From contig NZ_DS989905.1 of the NCBI RefSeq assembly GCF_000155595.1, positions 633,040-697,039 on the forward strand: DNA of 64,000 nt, read 5' to 3'. Shown here in pieces: positions 46,208-55,086 of the stretch. Position numbers and translations under genes: made by a program. The number at the start of each line of letters is the position of its first letter. Position 1 is the first letter of the stretch. The notes below the pieces were generated by a model. It saw nothing but the letters and a program-made list of their open reading frames with translations, did not search any database and was not told the origin of the DNA. This DNA comes from Synechococcus sp. PCC 7335 (GTDB lineage Bacteria; Cyanobacteriota; Cyanobacteriia; Phormidesmidales; Phormidesmidaceae).

Positions 46208-47191
<984 letters not shown>

Positions 47192-47241
47192 TATAGATTG
47201 CCTCCTGAAGTACATATCTACTAGTCAAAACTCTTCGTTTT

Positions 47242-47281
47242 TGGCACTATTGAGAGCAGTTTTCAAGTCCTCATAGTGCCA
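47242..47281 (+). terminator. Possible terminator hairpin after the AKR operon
   Basis: TGGCACTATTGAG and CTCATAGTGCCA form a stem of about 11 pairs with a one-base bulge and a 15-base loop, 50 bases after the AKR stop codon. The lack of a T tract after the stem makes a simple intrinsic terminator uncertain. Confidence 0.4.
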
Positions 47282-47341
47282 GTAGGCACTGTCAACTTAG
47301 CGAAGCTTGACCGTATACCGGTGATTTTGGGAAGCTACACT

Positions 47342-47848
47342 CATGACTAATCCTTACCGGGGCACCGCTTCCCATCTGAAACCATCAGCTACTGCGTGTG
47401 GCTGTACCATACGTTTCCGTTAAGCTTTCGTGACATCGAAAAAATGATGCTTTATCGCGATGTCACAGTCACCTATGAAGCGATCAGAGGGTGGTGTCTC
47501 AAATTCGCTCAGAGCTATGCCAATACAATCCGTAAGCAGCGGCCCAAAACCGGTGATAAGTGGCATCTTGATGAAGTGGTGATCACCATCAAGGGTGAGC
47601 AATTCTACTTGTGGCGCGCCGTTGACCAGCATGGCACAGTGCTCGATATCCTGATGCAGCGCCGTCGTAACACAGCCGCTGCGTACAGATTTTTCCGCAA
47701 ACTACTCAAATCAACCGGCTTTGCACCCAGAGTCATCATCACAGATAAACTCAAAAGCTACAGTGCGGGCTTCTCCATCTCGGTGTGTTCGAGACTTCGC
47801 GTTTTTGACTCAATAGAGCGATCACATGACTATAGGGATGGTATCTAG
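47342..47848 (+). pseudogene. IS6-family transposase fragment
   Basis: MTNPYRG at 47342 continues, after a one-base shift, as HRFPSETISYCVWLYHTFPLSFRDIEKMM. WHLDEVVITIKGEQFYLWRAVDQHGT (first Asp) and APRVIITDKLKSYSAG (second Asp) follow. Similarity ends there. The C-terminal half with the catalytic Glu is missing and replaced by unrelated residues up to 47848. This is a third IS6 lineage in the window. Confidence 0.8.
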
Positions 47849-47926
47849 TTCTTATTCGCTAATCATGTTGCTACTATAAGAGCGGAAAAGCAACACTTAT
47901 TTAGATGTCGGCCACAGTATTACCCC

Positions 47927-49252
47927 CTGATTGGCTGACAAAAGATGCAATAGCCAGGTTGAATCGCTGTCATACAGGGACTTGAGAGCCGCAAAGGTTG
48001 CGAGGGGGAGCCAGCGTTCTAAGATTTAGATGCAACTCAAAACCAAAGGAACGCTGTGAAAAAAACTCCCGCCTCTACGATGCCTTGAAAGCCTGGCTGG
48101 GTCAAGATTGCCCCTGGGCACATCTATCGCATCTAACGACCTGCTGTTGGATGGTGTTTGCGCTGATTCAAACCGGCAGCGTCAGCCTGACAAAGTGGAC
48201 AACCTACTTGCCCTGTCGCGGTCTCTACGCCCAGAGTAAACAAAGACGGGTGCGTCGCTGGTTAGGCAATAGCCGCATCAACATCCACCGATTGTACAAA
48301 CCGCTGATTCAAGCGGCCTTGGCGACCTGGGAAGCCGAGTGCCTTTATCTTTGTTTAGACACCTCGCTGTTTTGGGAGCAGTACTGCTTAATTCGGCTAG
48401 CCGTGGTGTATCGAGGCCGCTCCATTCCTCTGGCTTGGCGAGTTCTAGAACACAACAGTGCCTCTGTTGCGTTTGAAGCCTATGAAGAACTGCTCAGGCA
48501 GTCTACGCAATACTTGCCTTCAAACGCAAACATGATTCTGTTGGCCGACCGAGGCTTTGTGCATACCCGTGCGATGACGCTGATAAAACAACTCGGCTGG
48601 CACTACCGCATCCGTATCAAAAGTGACACCTGGATTTGGCGACCCGGTTCCGGCTGGTGTCAACCTAAATCGTTTCACCTAGAACGAGGTCGGGCACTAT
48701 GTTTCCACCACATCAGACTCCATCGTCACGAACAGTACGGCCCAGTGCATGTCATCATCGGGCGCAACAACATCAATGGTGAACTTTGGGCCGTCGTCAG
48801 CGACCAGCCCACTAGCCCGCAAACCTTTATGGAATATGCCTTGCGCTTCGATATCGAGGAAGGATTTTTAGACGACCAGTCCGCCGGTTGGAATCTACAA
48901 CGCTCTGAGATTCGAGGCCTCACTGACCTCTCTCGCTTATGGTTTATTCTGGCAGTAGCCACGCTTTACGTCACGGCTCAAGGCGTAGCGGTTGTGCAAT
49001 CAGGCCGTAGGCGATGGATTGACACACACTGGGATAGAGGCAACAGCTACTTTCGCATCGGATTGGAGTGGACTAAGGCGGCTCTGCTCAACGGTTGGCA
49101 GGTGATTAAACAGGCTTGTTTTACCTCTCACATTGATCCGCAACCGGCGATGGCTTCTAGGCCACAACACAACAAGAAGTCCGGGCGCTTGCTCGATTTC
49201 AGCGTGATTACCGTTAAGTTTGTTCCTGATTAAACTTTTGTCAGCCAATCAG
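47927..49252 (+). mobile_element. 1326-bp IS4-family-like element, copy 2
   Basis: Same length and apparently same sequence as copy 1 (14380-15705), with the 18-bp ends CTGATTGGCTGACAAAAG. The target duplication is GTATTACCCC at 47917-47926 and 49253-49262, ten bases here versus nine in copy 1. It interrupts a plasmid-type gene eight codons in. Confidence 0.92.
47998..49233 (+). CDS. IS4-family-like transposase, copy 2
   Basis: The 411-residue open frame is the same as that of copy 1, including the DDE motifs LCLDTSLFWEQY, LLADRGF and FDIEEGFLDDQSAGW. The better ribosome-binding site (AAAGGA) again precedes a GTG in the -1 frame followed by seven A. It is presumed to be the active or recently active member of the pair. 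Confidence 0.85.
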   Translation: MRGGASVLRFRCNSKPKERCEKNSRLYDALKAWLGQDCPWAHLSHLTTCCWMVFALIQTGSVSLTKWTTYLPCRGLYAQSKQRRVRRWLGNSRINIHRLYKPLIQAALATWEAECLYLCLDTSLFWEQYCLIRLAVVYRGRSIPLAWRVLEHNSASVAFEAYEELLRQSTQYLPSNANMILLADRGFVHTRAMTLIKQLGWHYRIRIKSDTWIWRPGSGWCQPKSFHLERGRALCFHHIRLHRHEQYGPVHVIIGRNNINGELWAVVSDQPTSPQTFMEYALRFDIEEGFLDDQSAGWNLQRSEIRGLTDLSRLWFILAVATLYVTAQGVAVVQSGRRRWIDTHWDRGNSYFRIGLEWTKAALLNGWQVIKQACFTSHIDPQPAMASRPQHNKKSGRLLDFSVITVKFVPD

Positions 49253-49803
49253 GTATTACCCCAGCTCAAAACTGTCAGTTCCAAGTTAGAAGCTGAAGCA
49301 GCGTCTATCGAACAGCAACTATCGATAGTACGAGAGAAGCGAAAGGCTATTCTCTCAGTCATCGATATGTTTGATGCTTCACCTGCTGCCACTGAAGCAA
49401 AAGATGACCTCACTGATGAAGAGACTGCTTCCCCTACTGTTCAACAACCAGAAGAGAAGACTGAGAAAGCGACTAGAACTAAAAAAGCTACCAAGGCCAA
49501 AAGCACGAAGCGGAAGAAAGACGGACGCGCAGGGAACTGGCAAAAGTATCTGCTTCCTGCCATGAAAGGTTATTCGCTACCTGATGCTGTACAGTTAGTC
49601 CTCGAACAGAAGCCGAAGCAGGACTTCAAGATTGCCGAGGTGATGTCTGCTTTGTTCAAAGAGAACATGCCCAAAAGTCAATATCTAAAGGCTCGAAACC
49701 GTGTCTCGAACATTCTCTCGGGGGGTGCTCGCAATGGCGACTGGCATAGAGGGGAACGCAGCTCTTATCGCTTTTCCAGTTGACATGCTCTCCTGCTCAG
49801 GCG

Positions 49804-50466
49804 TCAACTACCCCTACTAACCCAAACTTCCTGCGTTTGATAAAAACTACCGCGTTGTTCCATTGGAAACCCGCCGAGCAACGCGGCAATCCACACCTCT
49901 ATCAGCGGCATCTCTAGTTGCTTTTGCAGATCAACCAATCGCTGCGGTGTGTTTGTCTGTTCATTTGCCAACGCCTTCACCCAGTCAGACACATGCTCAG
50001 CATGCGAGACGGCCAGCGCCTGACTCTTGAGCCCAGCATCCTCCAACGCTTCGAGCATGTCCAAGACCGACAGTTTCTCTACATCACCTGCAACAGAATC
50101 CTCATCAGTTTTATCTTCATTGGCTAGCTCACTAGTCGTGCGATAGAAACGATTCACTAATTCTGAGAAGTCTAGCTCCTGGGTCTGTCTAGTCACTCCC
50201 TGAAGCCAGTCGCCATCCATAACTGGCCCTTCTGCGTTGTTCGCATCCTGCCAATCTTCCCAGAGTACTTCTGACTTGGTTTCACACAGTCCAGCTAGCT
50301 GCATCAGAACATCGCCAGCGACTCGAAGGCGATCGCGCTGCTTTAGCTCAGATAGTTCTTCTTCAAACTGCTTCCATAGACCGAGAACATCTGCTGTCTC
50401 TGGAGCCGTAGCCGCTTCCTCAATCGCAACCTCTAAGTTCAGTTCTAGCTGCCGCACACTAACCAT
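49804..50466 (-). CDS. Acidic plasmid-type protein, unknown
   Basis: This 220-residue, strongly acidic, mostly helical protein has no motif I recognise. Its layout (VSVRQLELNLEVAIEEAATAPETADVLGLWKQFEEELSELKQ at the start, and MLEALEDAGLKSQALAVSHAEHVSDWVKALANE in the middle) suggests a conserved cyanobacterial plasmid protein. Its start overlaps the end of the upstream Cys-rich gene by eight bases, so the two are translationally coupled and probably act together. The run of four minus-strand genes from the AbrB antitoxin to here may be one operon. Confidence 0.7.
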   Translation of the reverse strand: MVSVRQLELNLEVAIEEAATAPETADVLGLWKQFEEELSELKQRDRLRVAGDVLMQLAGLCETKSEVLWEDWQDANNAEGPVMDGDWLQGVTRQTQELDFSELVNRFYRTTSELANEDKTDEDSVAGDVEKLSVLDMLEALEDAGLKSQALAVSHAEHVSDWVKALANEQTNTPQRLVDLQKQLEMPLIEVWIAALLGGFPMEQRGSFYQTQEVWVSRGS

Positions 50467-51010
50467 GCGCTACCTCACCTGGCTCAAACCGATTGTGATA
50501 GGGACAGTTCTCAATGGGACACTCGATTGGCTCTAGCCGAATCTCCTCAGCAAAGTAGGCGATACCAAACCGCGCATTCAGATAGCCCATCACATCCTTC
50601 TGTACATACTTCTCTAGCTGACGTTTGCGATAGCCAGCACAGTGGATCGGGGCCACTTCCAACACTTTGGCACCATCTTGGAAGACAGAGGCAGCGATCG
50701 CATGGACGGGTGCATCCTTCCTTTTCTCTCGCCAGATGTACAGGTTGGCGTAAGGCATCGACCCCTCGGCCACCGACAGCGATACTTCTTCTACCTGTCC
50801 CTTTTTGGAAGCAGCATCGGAAACCTGTTGGTATTCCAACCGCCGCTTTTCATTCAGTTGCTGACGATTGCGATAGTGAGACCGCTTGCGTGGACAACGC
50901 TTCTCATTCCAACAGCCGTCGCCCTCCTTCCCCTTTCCGTGCAGCTGCCGCGCATCTGACGCAGAAAGCTGGGCACAAGCGACGCATTTCTTATCAACAC
51001 GACGAGGCAT
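50459..51010 (-). CDS. Cys-rich putative zinc-binding plasmid protein, unknown
   Basis: The 183-residue protein starts MPRRVDKKCVACAQLSAS and has C-x11-C (GDGCWNEKRCPRKRSHYRNR) plus a C-terminal CPIENCPYHNRFEPG. The Cys/His pairs could form two zinc knuckles. The centre (LYIWREKRKDAPVHAIAASVFQDGAKVLEVAPIHCAGYRKRQLEKYVQKDVMGYLNARFG) is a basic alpha/beta module. Binding of nucleic acid is a reasonable guess. It lies seven bases from the Doc-like toxin gene and overlaps the acidic protein gene downstream. Confidence 0.7.
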   Translation of the reverse strand: MPRRVDKKCVACAQLSASDARQLHGKGKEGDGCWNEKRCPRKRSHYRNRQQLNEKRRLEYQQVSDAASKKGQVEEVSLSVAEGSMPYANLYIWREKRKDAPVHAIAASVFQDGAKVLEVAPIHCAGYRKRQLEKYVQKDVMGYLNARFGIAYFAEEIRLEPIECPIENCPYHNRFEPGEVAHG

Positions 51011-51016
51011 GAGTGC

Positions 51017-51400
51017 TCACCCTCCTATCGCAACGGCATGATGCCGAAAGGCTTCTTCTATCGCATCTCTTAACAGGGCACCGTCCGCAATCTTCAAAAA
51101 CATATCCACTAGCGCTACATTTTCCATTCTTAGCTGCCAGCCGTTGATCAATAGGAACGTCTCTGATACCGCTGCGGCAACCCGTTTATTGCCATCAATG
51201 AAAGCATGGGCCATGCAGAGGTGATAAGCATAGGTCGCGGCGCAGGCAATCACATCAGCTTCCTCGTAGTAGTGCCGGTTCTCAGCTGCTTTCAAAGCAG
51301 ATTCCAGCAACCCCTGATCCCTCAGCCCGGACTGACCACCCGTTTCAGCCACAATCAGTCGATGAATCGATAAAACGTCAGATAGCGTTGGAAACTCCAT
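51017..51400 (-). CDS. doc: Doc-type toxin (Fic fold)
   Basis: This 127-residue protein carries HAFIDGNKRVAA at residues 65-76, the Doc version (HxFxDxNKR) of the Fic motif. The N-terminal LSIHRLIVAETGGQSGLRDQGLLESAL is typical of Doc family members. Phage P1 Doc phosphorylates EF-Tu to stop translation; the same activity is likely here because all motif residues are present. The gene lies 18 bases after an AbrB-like antitoxin gene in the same direction. Next to partition genes, it would stabilise a plasmid. Confidence 0.9.
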   Translation of the reverse strand: MEFPTLSDVLSIHRLIVAETGGQSGLRDQGLLESALKAAENRHYYEEADVIACAATYAYHLCMAHAFIDGNKRVAAAVSETFLLINGWQLRMENVALVDMFLKIADGALLRDAIEEAFRHHAVAIGG

Positions 51401-51418
51401 TACGCCTAGCCCGCTTCC

Positions 51419-51646
51419 CTAAGCCAACTCTCGGTAAGCATCGCGGCGCTTGTCCATCACGCCCTGAAAGGTCTGCACAAACTCAGATTCAGAAGGCTTT
51501 TCCTCTGGTGGTACAGATACCATCAGAGATTGCCCTACCACTGTGACCTCTACTTGGCCGCCTGGTTGCAGCCCGATCGCTGCCAGTGCGTCCGCAGGTA
51601 TCGGTAGCAGGGTTTCCCCATCGACCGTTCTGATTTGCTCAAGCAT
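51419..51646 (-). CDS. AbrB/MazE-like antitoxin partnered with Doc
   Basis: This 75-residue protein has the swapped-hairpin pattern TLLPIPADALAAIGLQPGGQVEVTVVGQSLMVSVPPE, followed by a flexible tail SESEFVQTFQGVMDKRRDAYREL that should neutralise the toxin. AbrB-type antitoxins usually pair with MazF or PemK toxins, but a Doc toxin follows here, a pairing also seen in other cyanobacteria as I recall. The antitoxin should repress its own operon. Confidence 0.88.
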   Translation of the reverse strand: MLEQIRTVDGETLLPIPADALAAIGLQPGGQVEVTVVGQSLMVSVPPEEKPSESEFVQTFQGVMDKRRDAYRELA

Positions 51647-51787
51647 TCTGCTGCTCCAGTCAGTATTTGAACCTCAGCCCTGTTCGCCAACTCAGCCTGC
51701 TACAGCCTAGAGGCTAAAAAGCTGATGGCGACTGGCTTTATTGTACCCTAGCCAATCCAGTTTTATTTGTAGTGTAATTTTTAGTGT

Positions 51788-51816
51788 AACCCAAATAAAT
51801 ATAATTATTTGGGGTT
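51788..51816. promoter_or_regulatory. AT-rich palindrome between the toxin-antitoxin and recombinase genes
   Basis: CCCAAATAA and TTATTTGGG flank a six-base centre (ATATAA). With one extra G the arms extend to AACCC/GGGGTT. Just before it, AGTGTAA occurs twice (51771 and 51783). It lies about 115 bases before the recombinase ATG and about 145 bases before the antitoxin ATG on the other strand. It is a candidate operator for AbrB/Doc, or a recombinase site. Confidence 0.5.
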
Positions 51817-51929
51817 AAATAGGGTACGTTAGAAACGACAACGCAGTAGTGCACCTTTCAGAAAGCATTACTGCTTAGAAATCGGGAGCATTTTCGCAGC
51901 GGTTTGGGCTGCATTTTGGGGTTGAAATT

Positions 51930-52949
51930 ATGGCAAAACCTGATCCTGTTCCGACGTTTATTGAAGTGGGGGTGAACGCGAAGCCTACCGTGCCTGCTGA
52001 GGGTGGCTCAGAGAAACCGCTGAATGGGGACTGGGTAGATGAGTTCCTGGGCGATCGCGAGATTAGGCCTAATACGAAGAAGGCTTATACGAGACAGCTA
52101 CGGGGCTTTCAAGTCTGGTGCGAGTTCAAGCACTGGGGCGACGTTAGCGAGGCTGATGTGAGTCGGTACAAGGTGCATCTGAAGAACAAACCCACTAAAG
52201 CGGGGAAAATAGGGCTATCTCCGGCTAGCGTTAACCAGGCAATCGCTACGCTTCAAAGCTTCTTTAAGTGGTTGGCGACGAAGCGTTACATCACCTACAA
52301 CCCGACGTTGAATGTGGAGAAGGTGCCCGCCGCGCCGACTGAGACGAAGGATATAGAAGTAGCGGCAGTGCGGCAGTTAGCAGAAGGGCTGGAGTATCGG
52401 GGACAGCGTGAGCAGCTGAGTACTAGAGACACGGCTATCTTTGAGCTGCTGAAGCATGGCCTTAGAGCGACAGAAGTTAGCAAGCTGAACATCGGGGATT
52501 ACAACGGTCAGGCCGTTCAGGTCAGTGAAGCGAAGTGGCGCAGCGATGGAACGGTACCGCTAGCGCCGAACGCTCGTCAGGCGCTAGACAGCTATCTGGG
52601 CTGGTGCGTACGCAAAGGGTTTGATACTAGTTCAGGTGAGCCACTGTTTAGAAGCCTATCGAGGAACGGCTATGGGAAGCGGCTGGGCTACTGGGGCATC
52701 TACGAGATGGTGAAGGATTTAGGAGCGATTGTTGAGACAACTGAGAACGTACATCCGCATCGATTGCGTCATACGTTTGGTACGCAGCTCGTTCTGAATG
52801 ATATGTCGCCGGATTATGTGCGGAAGTTGATGCGGATAAAGTCACCTGTGACTTCTGAACGGTACACCAAAAGAGCGCTGGAGAAGAAGGCTGAAGATGC
52901 GTTCAACGACTTGATTGAGCGCTCTGAATTGGGTAGTGGTTTGTTTTAG
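51930..52949 (+). CDS. Tyrosine recombinase (XerC/D-like), one catalytic residue altered
   Basis: The 339-residue protein has an N-terminal SAM-like core-binding domain (about 38-125) and a catalytic domain. R179 lies in LLKHGLRATEVS and K202 in the beta hairpin. The HxxR box is VHPHRLRHTFG (H277, R280), and the nucleophile is Y312 in TSERYTKRA. The second conserved His/Trp, normally in an LLGH(A/S) box, is replaced: the segment reads KLMRIKSP. The enzyme may resolve plasmid dimers or cut poorly. Its stop codon overlaps the stop of the convergent ParB-like gene by two to three bases. Confidence 0.85.
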   Translation: MAKPDPVPTFIEVGVNAKPTVPAEGGSEKPLNGDWVDEFLGDREIRPNTKKAYTRQLRGFQVWCEFKHWGDVSEADVSRYKVHLKNKPTKAGKIGLSPASVNQAIATLQSFFKWLATKRYITYNPTLNVEKVPAAPTETKDIEVAAVRQLAEGLEYRGQREQLSTRDTAIFELLKHGLRATEVSKLNIGDYNGQAVQVSEAKWRSDGTVPLAPNARQALDSYLGWCVRKGFDTSSGEPLFRSLSRNGYGKRLGYWGIYEMVKDLGAIVETTENVHPHRLRHTFGTQLVLNDMSPDYVRKLMRIKSPVTSERYTKRALEKKAEDAFNDLIERSELGSGLF

Positions 52950-53872
52950 CTAGGTTCTGTCCGTTCGGTGAGCTTGAGCATAACTGCTGAAAGCTGCTTG
53001 AGTCTCTTTTTTTGTTTGTTACCTAAAGTCTCGCCGCGAAGAGATTGAATAGCATCGCGTATGTGGTCTATCGTTCCATCAATATTGACAGTGCGTTTGG
53101 CTTTCGACTTAGATTTATTTTTCTTCTCATGCGAACTGATAGCTTTTCGCAGGGTAGAAAAGGGAACTTCGTGGACTTCCACGACTTCCTCTTCAAGGGC
53201 AAGCTTGCCAGCTAGTAAACTTGACATAGCTAATGGTTTAGGTAATCGGTATACCTGCTCAAGCTTGCTAACGCCTAGCTCAAGAACGCCAGCGATACTT
53301 TCGGCATAGGAATTAAGAAAAGCAACCACAATATCTTGGTTAACCTTCGATCCGAGTGAGGATAGCTGGGCCTCTAGATCAGGAGATAAGGGCTTTCCGT
53401 CTCGAATTTCTTCCGCCATGCTAAGGAACTCATTCAGTCCTCTGGTTACTCGCCGGTAAGCCCATACTTGACGAGTGGTAATGGATTGCCCATTGGGACG
53501 TTTAACCTCACCCCCTTTGATGAACGCCGTGAGATTGCCATACCCCTTTTCTTGAAAAAGAGATTTTTCTTCAATTGCATCGAGTCGGGTGCCAATGGCA
53601 TAGGCGTAGATTGTGCTTTGAGCCTGCGCAGTTTGCAGAGCTTGATCAATTTGCCCTTGGTAAGTCTTGATCTCATGGAGTAATGTGTCCAGGGGCTGCT
53701 CTGTTTTTGCCTTGCAGAAATCCAGTGCTCTGAGCCAATTCTCCCGGTCAGTTAGATCTATCCTTTCAAGATTGATAACAGCGTTCTGAGGTAGCTGGAC
53801 AACCTCAGCTACTGGCTGGGGGATAACAGCTTGCTTTGGAACAGCCGCTACTCTTGAGAACTTCTTAGCCAA
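52946..53872 (-). CDS. ParB-like partner of ParA (plasmid partition)
   Basis: The 308-residue protein follows parA with an eight-base overlap, the standard order of partition operons. There is no canonical ParB (GERRxxA) box. The N-terminus is flexible (MAKKFSRVAAVPKQAVIPQPVAEVVQLP). Residues about 85-165 look like a helix-turn-helix-type DNA-binding domain (GNLTAFIKGG..GQSITTRQVWAYRRVTRGLNEFL). A basic tail KKNKSKSKAKRTVNIDG precedes the last helices. It is probably the centromere-binding protein of a cyanobacterial plasmid. The assignment rests mainly on position. Confidence 0.65.
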   Translation of the reverse strand: MAKKFSRVAAVPKQAVIPQPVAEVVQLPQNAVINLERIDLTDRENWLRALDFCKAKTEQPLDTLLHEIKTYQGQIDQALQTAQAQSTIYAYAIGTRLDAIEEKSLFQEKGYGNLTAFIKGGEVKRPNGQSITTRQVWAYRRVTRGLNEFLSMAEEIRDGKPLSPDLEAQLSSLGSKVNQDIVVAFLNSYAESIAGVLELGVSKLEQVYRLPKPLAMSSLLAGKLALEEEVVEVHEVPFSTLRKAISSHEKKNKSKSKAKRTVNIDGTIDHIRDAIQSLRGETLGNKQKKRLKQLSAVMLKLTERTEPS

Positions 53873-54704
53873 CAGTTTCTACCTCGCGTTGAGTGCTCTT
53901 CGAACTAAGCGATTCTAAATGCTCTGCGATCGCAATGAAAGGCTCACGGTGCGCTTTCTTCACACCTGAGTATGTGTACAGCGATTCTCCTTGGGCTGAA
54001 AGCTCAGAATAGATGGTCAGATCCCGGATGGGTGGCGCTATCCAAGCCTGATGCTGCTGGTATGGTAGCTGTTCGCGAACGTCCCATTCTAATAGCTGCT
54101 TATGGATGCTTTTATGTAGACTTGTTTGCTTCATTCGACTAGGCACCATCGCTACCACCGATACATCAGGATTGGCACGGTCTGCTATCTGGCTAATTAG
54201 TCCCAGTAGCTCTGGGATGTTTTTGAGTGCAAAGTACTCGGTTTGCACTGGAACGATGACATTGTCGCAAGCGACCAGTGCGTTCTTAGTGAACAGCCCT
54301 TCGCCCTTTGGCGTATCGAGAAGAACGTAGTCGTAGTTCTCGTAGATGCTATTGAATCCATCCAGTGCGTCTGCTAGGCGGCTTTCGCTTGCCAGACCGT
54401 TTTCAATCTCTGTTTGGTAGGAGCCTAAGTTCGAGCCTGGAGTAATTAAGTGGCAGCAAGTTGGAATATCTATAATTCCTCTAGCAAGCATCTCTGCTTG
54501 TTCTCTTTTAGGCGCATATAGTATCTGACCTATACTTGGTTCTGAGTCGTCTTTGTTTGCACCCATCGCCGCAGAAAGATCGCCTTGATGGTCAAGGTCT
54601 AAGCACAATACCTTTTTGCCCATCTTGGTAAGCGTGGCTGCCAAGCAAAAAGTAAGCGTCGTTTTGCCAACGCCTCCTTTGATAGCTGCGATTGCAATAA
54701 TCAT
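53865..54704 (-). CDS. parA: ParA-family partition ATPase
   Basis: ATG 54704 is preferred: it gives the typical start MIIAIAAIKGGVGKTTLTFCLA, with the deviant Walker A box KGGVGKT at residues 9-15. An upstream frame to 54809 adds 35 non-typical residues. Walker A' is LCLDLDHQGDLSAAMG, and a Walker B-like YDYVLLDTPKGEG and VIVPVQTEYFAL follow. These are the marks of ParA/Soj ATPases without an N-terminal DNA-binding extension (type Ib-like). The protein drives segregation of plasmid copies. Upstream, 380 bases are non-coding and could hold the centromere or the promoter. Confidence 0.92.
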   Translation of the reverse strand: MIIAIAAIKGGVGKTTLTFCLAATLTKMGKKVLCLDLDHQGDLSAAMGANKDDSEPSIGQILYAPKREQAEMLARGIIDIPTCCHLITPGSNLGSYQTEIENGLASESRLADALDGFNSIYENYDYVLLDTPKGEGLFTKNALVACDNVIVPVQTEYFALKNIPELLGLISQIADRANPDVSVVAMVPSRMKQTSLHKSIHKQLLEWDVREQLPYQQHQAWIAPPIRDLTIYSELSAQGESLYTYSGVKKAHREPFIAIAEHLESLSSKSTQREVETVG

Positions 54705-55086
54705 AATCGTCACTTCACTGCGCGATTTCACAGCAGCATCATATCTGATGAGAGACGTATTGGAACAATAAATTGTGAAAATGTGCAACTCAAGTGCAGA
54801 CGTCTGCACTTGGATAGAAGTTTTGAAAAGACAAGTGCTGCCACAAACAAGTTTTGGCTGACATAGGCTCGTGAGATCTTTGAGCTTAGTAAGACTCTTT
54901 GGTCAGGGATAGAAATGCTGCCTTTGGGAACGCTGCGAGTGTCGGGAATGAAGCAGGTGTACTTAGCAAGTGGAATGGCAGCAGTGGAACTCGGTTTTAT
55001 TCGCAGATAGATACCTACTGCCGCCCGTCTCAAGTATCTATATCGTCGCCGATGCTAACCAGTTTATATGGTACGTAGGTCAACTC
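54705..55086. other. Non-coding region upstream of parA
   Basis: No convincing gene is seen; a 101-codon frame on the minus strand at 54728-55033 is probably spurious. The repeated TGCAGACGTCTGCA-like palindrome near 54800 (GTGCAGACGTCTGCAC, a perfect 16-base palindrome at about 54794-54809) is a candidate parS or operator site. Confidence 0.5.
54794..54809. promoter_or_regulatory. 16-base perfect palindrome upstream of parA
   Basis: GTGCAGACGTCTGCAC reads the same on both strands and lies 90 bases upstream of the parA ATG. Partition operons are usually autoregulated, and their centromere sites are often short palindromes. A role as parS or operator is inference. Confidence 0.5.

Larger units (their letters stand above)
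47905..49783 (+). pseudogene. Lys-rich plasmid protein gene split by IS copy 2
   Basis: Removing the IS (47927-49252) and one target duplication restores an uninterrupted frame starting at ATG 47905. The protein of about 180 residues begins MSATVLPQLKTVSSKLEAEAAS. An N-terminal helix is followed by a Lys/Thr-rich linker (TRTKKATKAKSTKRKKDGRAG) and a globular end starting at GNWQKYLLPAMKGYSLPDAVQLVL, with a winged-helix-like KSQYLKARNRVSNILSGGARNGDWHRG. I do not know the family; a nucleic-acid-binding role is likely from its charge. The piece after the IS could still be expressed from IS sequence, starting near 49220. Confidence 0.85.

Noticed and set aside
47242-47281. Strong intrinsic terminator after the AKR gene
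   Set aside because: The stem is good, but there is no T tract after it, so I keep it only as a low-confidence feature.
53865-54809. Longer parA start at 54809
   Set aside because: The extra 35 residues are not typical of ParA; ATG 54704 gives the standard start MIIAIAAIKGG.
54728-55033. 101-codon frame upstream of parA
   Set aside because: It covers the palindromic spacer, has no family and no ribosome-binding site, and its composition looks random.
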